This document shows positions 7,614 through 11,028 of a DNA stretch of 11,028 bases, piece by piece. The number at the start of each line of letters is the position of its first letter. Positions within the stretch are counted from its first letter, which is position 1. The notes beneath the pieces were generated by a model, which was not told the origin of the DNA, did no database searches, and saw only the letters and a list, made by a program, of their open reading frames with translations. Source of the DNA: Candidatus Cloacimonadota bacterium (lineage in GTDB: Bacteria; Cloacimonadota; Cloacimonadia; JGIOTU-2); the NCBI GenBank assembly GCA_014384665.1, contig JACNFI010000415.1, forward strand, positions 1 to 11,028, written 5' to 3'. The translations under genes were made by a program, and so were the position numbers.

Positions 7614-8795
7614 ATGTCAATTTCTGAAAGAGTAAAAAAATTAAAACCTTCTGCCACAATTGCAACTGCTACAAAAGCAAAAGAGATGCAGGCAAAAGGG
7701 ATTGATGTGATTAACTTTGGGGTAGGTGAACCTGACTTTCCAACTCCAGAGTATATCAAATCTGCTGCGAAAAAAGCAATTGATGAGAACTACACTCATT
7801 ATACAGCAACTGCTGGTATGCTTGAATTACGAAATGCAATATGTGAAAAGTTCAAAAAGGATAACAATTTAGAATATAAACCGAAAAATATTATGGTTTC
7901 TTCTGGGGCAAAAAATTGTATTATGAATATTCTTCTTGCAATTTGCAATTATAAAGACGAAGTGCTGTTGCCCATTCCATACTGGGTTAGTTATCTTTCA
8001 CAAATTATTATGGCTGATGCGATACCAAAGCTTGTGAAGCCTGAGAAAAGTAATTTTAAAATTTCAGCAAAAAATATTGAGAAAAATATCTCGCCAAAAG
8101 TTAAAGCAATTATCATAAATTCTCCAAATAATCCAACTGGAATTGTTTATTCTCGCAAGGAATTAGAAAAAATCGCAAAACTTGCAGTAAGATACGACCT
8201 CATCGTTATTTCTGATGAGATCTATGAAAGATTGATTTATGATAAAACTGAGCATATTTCTATCGCATCGCTGCCAGAAATGAAAAATCGAACTATTGTA
8301 ATTAACGGAGTTTCAAAGGCTTATGCAATGACTGGCTGGAGATTGGGATACGCTGCAGGTCCAAAAGAAATTATCAATTCAGCGCTGAAAATTCAGGGAC
8401 ATTCTACTTCCTGTGCAAATTCTATTACACAAAGAGCGGTTATCACTGCCCTTCTTGAAGAAGATGATTCTGTTGAAAAAATGAGACGGGAATTTGAAAA
8501 ACGAAGAAATTTTCTTATTGAAAAATTAAATTCAATCTCAAATATCAAATGTGCCGTTCCCAAAGGTGCTTTCTATGCGATGCCTGATATATCGTATTAT
8601 TTGAAACAAAATAAAAAGGGAGTAAAAACCTCAGTAGATTTGTGCGACTTTCTTTTGGAAAATTATCATATTGCACTTGTTGCTGGCTCTGCATTTGGCA
8701 TTGAAGGATTTGTTCGGTTCTCGTATGCAAACTCAATGAAGAATATAAAAGAAGGGGTGAAACGCTTTGAAAAAGGTTTGAAAGATTTATTATGA
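7614..8795 (+). CDS. aspC: Class I PLP-dependent aminotransferase (aspartate aminotransferase type)
   Basis: This is a fold-type I pyridoxal-phosphate enzyme, most likely moving the amino group between aspartate and 2-oxoglutarate in the cytoplasm (amino acid and nitrogen metabolism). It is 393 residues, typical for the Thermus/Bacillus-like aspartate aminotransferase branch. Visible features are an N-terminal ISERVKKLKPSAT, FGVGEPDFPTP and HYTATAGMLELR. NSPNNPTG follows (Asn173 in the PLP-contacting NPTG), then SDEIYERL (Asp201 to the pyridine nitrogen, Tyr204), GVSKAYAMTGWRLGY with Schiff-base Lys235, and RFSYAN with Arg368 for the substrate alpha-carboxylate. All key residues are present. 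The start at 7614 has GGAG 8 bases upstream. It lies 130 bases after glyS, separated by a repeat, so co-transcription is uncertain. Class and fold are certain. Substrate is less so: aspartate, prephenate or another amino acid is possible, and the gene symbol follows the commonest annotation. Confidence 0.9.
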   Translation: MSISERVKKLKPSATIATATKAKEMQAKGIDVINFGVGEPDFPTPEYIKSAAKKAIDENYTHYTATAGMLELRNAICEKFKKDNNLEYKPKNIMVSSGAKNCIMNILLAICNYKDEVLLPIPYWVSYLSQIIMADAIPKLVKPEKSNFKISAKNIEKNISPKVKAIIINSPNNPTGIVYSRKELEKIAKLAVRYDLIVISDEIYERLIYDKTEHISIASLPEMKNRTIVINGVSKAYAMTGWRLGYAAGPKEIINSALKIQGHSTSCANSITQRAVITALLEEDDSVEKMRREFEKRRNFLIEKLNSISNIKCAVPKGAFYAMPDISYYLKQNKKGVKTSVDLCDFLLENYHIALVAGSAFGIEGFVRFSYANSMKNIKEGVKRFEKGLKDLL

Positions 8796-8879
8796 GCCAC
8801 GAAAACACACAAAAAAACACAAAAAAAGATATTATTTTTGGAAAGGGATGCTGAAAAATATTTGTGATATTTTTTGTGG
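8796..8879. repeat. Second GCCACGAA-type inverted repeat, starting right after the aminotransferase stop codon
   Basis: GCCACGAAAACACACAAAAAAACAC begins at 8796, the base after the TGA (8793-8795). TTTTTTGTGG (8870-8879) forms a partial right arm. It resembles the left arm of the repeat at 7483 without the inserted palindrome, and its arms are more degraded. Bases 8796-9158 contain no gene: this repeat, the element at 8944-9006 and the hairpin cluster at 9017-9131 occupy most of the stretch. Confidence 0.55.
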
Positions 8880-8943
8880 TTTTACATGCATTGCCGTAGT
8901 TTGAAGAAGGCAGATGGTTAGATATCAATAAGAGACAATCATG

Positions 8944-9006
8944 TCCCGAAAACAAATCGGGGCACCCCATTAAATAGGAAAAGATTTAACGGGGCAGGCA
9001 AAGGAG
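8944..9006. repeat. Dispersed palindromic element, short copy 1 (AACGGGGCAGGCA family)
   Basis: A small hairpin TCCCGA (8944-8949) / TCGGGG (8957-8962) is followed by CACCCC and a second hairpin: CCCCATTAAAT (8965-8975), an 8-base loop, ATTTAACGGGG (8984-8994). It ends in CAGGCAAAGGAG. The 44 bases 8963-9006 are identical to 10944-10987. The single mismatched stem pair is A-C on the plus strand but G-T on the minus strand, so minus-strand RNA would fold slightly better. Confidence 0.8.
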
Positions 9007-9014
9007 AATAAAAA

Positions 9015-9133
9015 TAACACACCCCTAAATTCTCCTTTGGAGAATTCTTCCCCTCTTATTAGAGGGGAATACCAAAAAATCCCCTCTTGAGAGGGGTGGC
9101 ATTCCGATAAAATCGGAATGACGGGGTGTGTAA
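9015..9133. repeat. Cluster of four palindromes enclosed by an outer inverted repeat
   Basis: Outer arms ACACACCCC (9017-9025) and GGGGTGTGT (9123-9131) enclose four perfect hairpins in tandem. They are AATTCTCC/GGAGAATT (9028-9046), CCCCTCT/AGAGGGG (9050-9067), CCCCTCT/AGAGGGG (9081-9096) and CATTCCGAT/ATCGGAATG (9100-9120). TAA occurs just outside the inner 8-base form of the arms on both sides (9015-9017 and 9131-9133), which could be a short target duplication. The two CCCCTCT units could also pair with each other. No protein is encoded. It ends 25 bases before the next gene. Confidence 0.85.
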
Positions 9134-9158
9134 TCTGTAGACTATTTTCAAGGGAAAA

Positions 9159-9368
9159 ATGGAATTTAAAGACGAATGGCTTAGAAGACGAAAAAGAAGA
9201 AACAAAGACCTGACTTCTTTCTGGAAAATCTTGATTAGATTGATAGCATTGATTTTTGTGCTACTTTTGATAAGATTTTTCTCATCTGGTGGTCCAAACA
9301 AATTTTTTGAATATCTTACAAAATCTGGACAACATCAAACAGAAATAATAATAGAACAAGATAAATGA
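9159..9368 (+). CDS. Small single-pass membrane protein of unknown function
   Basis: The product has 69 residues and I do not recognise the family. The N-terminus is strongly basic (LRRRKRRNK, 8-16). One hydrophobic segment (about 21-41, FWKILIRLIALIFVLLLIRFF) is followed by a polar C-terminal tail rich in Gln, Glu and Ile. By the positive-inside rule the basic end should be cytoplasmic and the tail outside or periplasmic. It looks real because its stop overlaps the start of the PfkB kinase gene in ATGA (9365-9368), a sign of translational coupling, and AAGGGA precedes the ATG, although with only 3 bases of spacing. It is the first gene of a probable three-gene operon. No signal peptidase site is evident. 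A tether or assembly role for the kinase would be speculation. Confidence 0.75.
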   Translation: MEFKDEWLRRRKRRNKDLTSFWKILIRLIALIFVLLLIRFFSSGGPNKFFEYLTKSGQHQTEIIIEQDK

Positions 9369-10264
9369 GATTGCTTATTATTGGCTCAATTGCTCTGGAT
9401 ACAGTTGAAAATTTTTATGGCAAAGTTGAAGATGTGCTTGGTGGTTCTGCGGTTTATGCTTCAGTTGCTGCCAGCAATTTTTGTGATAAAGTATCTATCG
9501 TTGGAGTTGTTGGCAAGGACTTTCCAGATGAATATCTTGAACTTCTGCAAAAAAGGGGAATAGACACAAAAGGATTGGAAATTGCAAATGGCAAAACTTT
9601 CCGCTGGAAAGGAAGATATGAAAATCTGAATGAAGCAATCACTCTGCAAACTTCCTTAAATGTCTTTGCAAATTTCTCCCCGAAAATTCCAGAAAAATAC
9701 AAATCTTATGAATATATCCTTTTGGGAAATATAGACCCGGATTTGCAAATCAATGTTATCAGCCAATTGAAAAAGCCAAAAATCATTGCAGCTGATACTA
9801 TGAATTTCTGGATACAGAGCAAGAATGAATCTCTGAAAAAACTGCTGAAAATGATAGACATTCTCTTTATAAATGAAGATGAAATCAAGATGCTGACACA
9901 CGAAACTTCCACTTTTGATGCAGCAGAAAAAACTTTCAAAATGGGTCCTAAAATAATTATCATCAAACGGGGAGAATATGGCTCGCTGGCGATTGTAAAG
10001 GATTTCCTTTTCTTTGCACCGATTTATCCTGTGAAAAAAGTTATTGATACAACTGGCGCTGGCGATAGTTTCGCTGGCGGATTTATGGGATATCTCACAG
10101 GAGAGAATAAACTTAACGAACAAACACTCAAAAAAGCAACAATATATGGAACAATAACCGCATCCTTTAATATTGAAGGTTTTAGTCTGGATAAATTGCA
10201 GAACATAAATTTTGAAATGATAAATTCTCGCAAAAATGAAATCCAAAGATTTGTAGAGTTTTAA
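9365..10264 (+). CDS. PfkB-family (ribokinase-like) sugar/nucleoside kinase
   Basis: This 299-residue kinase, typical in length, transfers phosphate from ATP to a sugar or nucleoside hydroxyl; the substrate cannot be read from sequence. The N-terminus starts a Rossmann-like strand with IGSIALDT. The substrate-side glycine pair is GGSAVYAS (26-33), followed by VGVVGKDFPDEYLELLQKRGI (PfkB signature 1 region). Signature 2, DTTGAGDSFAGG (228-239), supplies the anion hole and catalytic base Asp234. INEDEIKML and GPKIIIIKRGEYG are usual for the fold. KTFRWKGRYE and DTMNFWI recur in a conserved, uncharacterised group of these kinases, as far as I recall. The start is set by the ATGA overlap with the preceding small membrane-protein gene; no separate strong ribosome site is seen, so coupling is likely. 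A DUF975 membrane-protein gene follows after 30 bases. Confidence 0.92.
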   Translation: MRLLIIGSIALDTVENFYGKVEDVLGGSAVYASVAASNFCDKVSIVGVVGKDFPDEYLELLQKRGIDTKGLEIANGKTFRWKGRYENLNEAITLQTSLNVFANFSPKIPEKYKSYEYILLGNIDPDLQINVISQLKKPKIIAADTMNFWIQSKNESLKKLLKMIDILFINEDEIKMLTHETSTFDAAEKTFKMGPKIIIIKRGEYGSLAIVKDFLFFAPIYPVKKVIDTTGAGDSFAGGFMGYLTGENKLNEQTLKKATIYGTITASFNIEGFSLDKLQNINFEMINSRKNEIQRFVEF

Positions 10265-10284
10265 TTCTCAAAGAAAATAATGAG

Positions 10285-10289
10285 AGGAG
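10285..10289 (+). promoter_or_regulatory. Ribosome binding site deciding the DUF975 gene start
   Basis: AGGAG lies 5 bases before ATG 10295. An in-frame ATG at 10280 lies upstream of this motif and has no site of its own, so 10295 is preferred. Confidence 0.7.
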
Positions 10290-10294
10290 TTCCT

Positions 10295-10894
10295 ATGCCA
10301 CAAAATCATGAAATCAGAAAAATGAGCAGAGAAGCACTTGCTAGAAATTGGGGAACAGCAATTCTGGCTTGTATTTTAGTGCTCATATTTACAGGAATAA
10401 TTCCCAATATCTTATCAGACGACTATGGTTTCATTCTCATATTGCTTATTTCAGGACCTTTTGATTTTGGACTTGCTTTCTTCTTTTTGACTTTGATTCG
10501 CGAAAAAAAAAGTGATATTAACAATATTTTTTCCGGGTTTAAACTCTTTGGACAAACCCTGGGATTATTTATAGTTATGTTGGTTTTCATTATCTTATGG
10601 TCTCTATTGTTAATTATCCCGGGGATTATCGCTGCATATTCATACTCAATGGCATTTTTTATTATGGTTGATAACAAAGATATAACTGTTATGGATGCCA
10701 TCAGACAAAGTAAAACGATGATGTACGGACATAAGACAAGATTGTTCACATTGCATCTGAGTTTTCTTGGCTGGATTCTGCTAAGTATTATCAGTTGTGG
10801 AATTGGGTTCGTCTGGGTAGGACCATATATTAAAACTGCTCAAGCAATATTCTATAATGAGCTAAAGAATGAATCTTTTAAAAAAATTGAATAG
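10295..10894 (+). CDS. DUF975-like integral membrane protein
   Basis: The 199-residue product resembles the DUF975 family, whose function is unknown. It begins with a short amphipathic stretch HEIRKMSREALARNWG (5-20), typical of the family. Hydrophobic segments follow at about 21-40, 46-68, 89-125 (long, probably two passes around the IIPGIIAAYSYSM turn) and 150-180. Family-like marks are GPFDFGLAFFFL, FSGFKLFGQTLGL, the LLIIPGI turn, DAIRQSKTMMYGHK (134-147) and LSFLGWILLSI. It should sit in the cytoplasmic membrane. The start at 10295 is chosen for its AGGAG; 10280 would add five residues. It follows the kinase gene by 30 bases in the same direction, so it is probably in the same operon. 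The products have no obvious biochemical link. Confidence 0.85.
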   Translation: MPQNHEIRKMSREALARNWGTAILACILVLIFTGIIPNILSDDYGFILILLISGPFDFGLAFFFLTLIREKKSDINNIFSGFKLFGQTLGLFIVMLVFIILWSLLLIIPGIIAAYSYSMAFFIMVDNKDITVMDAIRQSKTMMYGHKTRLFTLHLSFLGWILLSIISCGIGFVWVGPYIKTAQAIFYNELKNESFKKIE

Positions 10895-10924
10895 GAGATT
10901 TAGGTTTCATTTGAAACATACATA

Positions 10925-10987
10925 TCCCGAAAAAAACTCGGGACACCCCATTAAATAGGAAAAGATTTAACGGGGCAGGCAAAGGAG
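10925..10987. repeat. Dispersed palindromic element, short copy 2 (AACGGGGCAGGCA family)
   Basis: TCCCGA (10925-10930) / TCGGGA (10938-10943) form a perfect 6-base stem. Then comes CACCCC with CCCCATTAAAT (10946-10956) / ATTTAACGGGG (10965-10975) and the tail CAGGCAAAGGAG. Bases 10944-10987 are identical to 8963-9006. It lies 30 bases after the DUF975 stop. The rest of 10895-11028 shows no gene, only a weak GTTTCA/TGAAAC stem (10904-10917) without a T-run. Confidence 0.8.
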
Positions 10988-11028
10988 CATGAAAATCGCA
11001 TTTAAGTAGAGTTATCAGATATTCTCTG

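Noticed and set aside
8545..8970. Minus-strand ORF of 141 codons
   Set aside because: It overlaps the 3' part of the aminotransferase gene and runs into repeats. It has no recognisable domain or ribosome site.
9656..10246. Minus-strand ORF of 196 codons opposite the PfkB kinase
   Set aside because: It is antisense to a secure kinase gene. The product is rich in Phe, Ile and Cys, as expected from the complement of an AT-rich coding strand.
10904..10917. GTTTCA/TGAAAC hairpin after the DUF975 gene as a terminator
   Set aside because: The stem is only six AT-rich pairs and no T-run follows.
5032..10987. The recurring palindromes as a CRISPR array
   Set aside because: The copies are few, widely separated and unevenly spaced, with genes between them. 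There are no regular spacers and no cas genes.
10989..11009. ATG after AAAGGAG at the end of the last repeat
   Set aside because: The frame ends after six codons, and the AGGAG is only one base from the ATG. The AAAGGAG is simply the repeat's end.

Overview
The window is AT-rich bacterial chromosome with five supported protein genes and several dispersed palindromic repeats. The likely source is an uncultured-type member of the FCB group, such as Cloacimonadota or Marinimicrobia; this is inference. It rests on a giant gingipain-type (C25) surface peptidase with FCB-style beta-sandwich repeats, combined with a two-subunit (alpha/beta) type glycyl-tRNA synthetase beta chain, which true Bacteroidetes usually lack. 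No phage, plasmid, CRISPR, transposase, rRNA or tRNA gene was seen.

Layout. Bases 1-4783 (minus strand) are one uninterrupted reading frame. It starts at 4783 with a signal peptide and leaves the window at base 1 without a stop. It encodes a C25-family peptidase of at least 1594 residues: propeptide, peptidase domain, Ig-like domain, then a long modular C-terminal part. Bases 4784-5401 are a divergent intergenic region with a nested palindromic repeat and a candidate promoter for glyS. Bases 5402-7483 (+) are glyS. Bases 7614-8795 (+) are a class I aspartate-type aminotransferase. Bases 8796-9158 carry no gene but three different palindromic repeats packed together. Bases 9159-10894 (+) look like an operon: a 69-residue single-pass membrane protein, a PfkB-family sugar kinase overlapping it by 4 bases, and a DUF975-type membrane protein. 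Bases 10895-11028 hold another copy of the dispersed repeat and no gene.

How it fits together. The right-hand genes are housekeeping or metabolic: tRNA charging, transamination, sugar or nucleoside phosphorylation. The left-hand gene is a secreted or surface enzyme, probably exported by Sec and, in this lineage, by the type IX system, though any C-terminal sorting domain lies outside the window. The two sides share only the divergent spacer.

The most notable points are two. First, the peptidase keeps its presumed nucleophile Cys467 but has Tyr-Arg-Gly-Trp where gingipains have the catalytic Gly-His-Gly. Second, there is a layered set of intergenic palindromes: three elements ending in AACGGGGCAGGCA, a 19-base palindrome present twice in different contexts, GCCAC repeats starting at stop codons, and a 115-base hairpin cluster. 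No complete, convincingly new multi-gene system was found.
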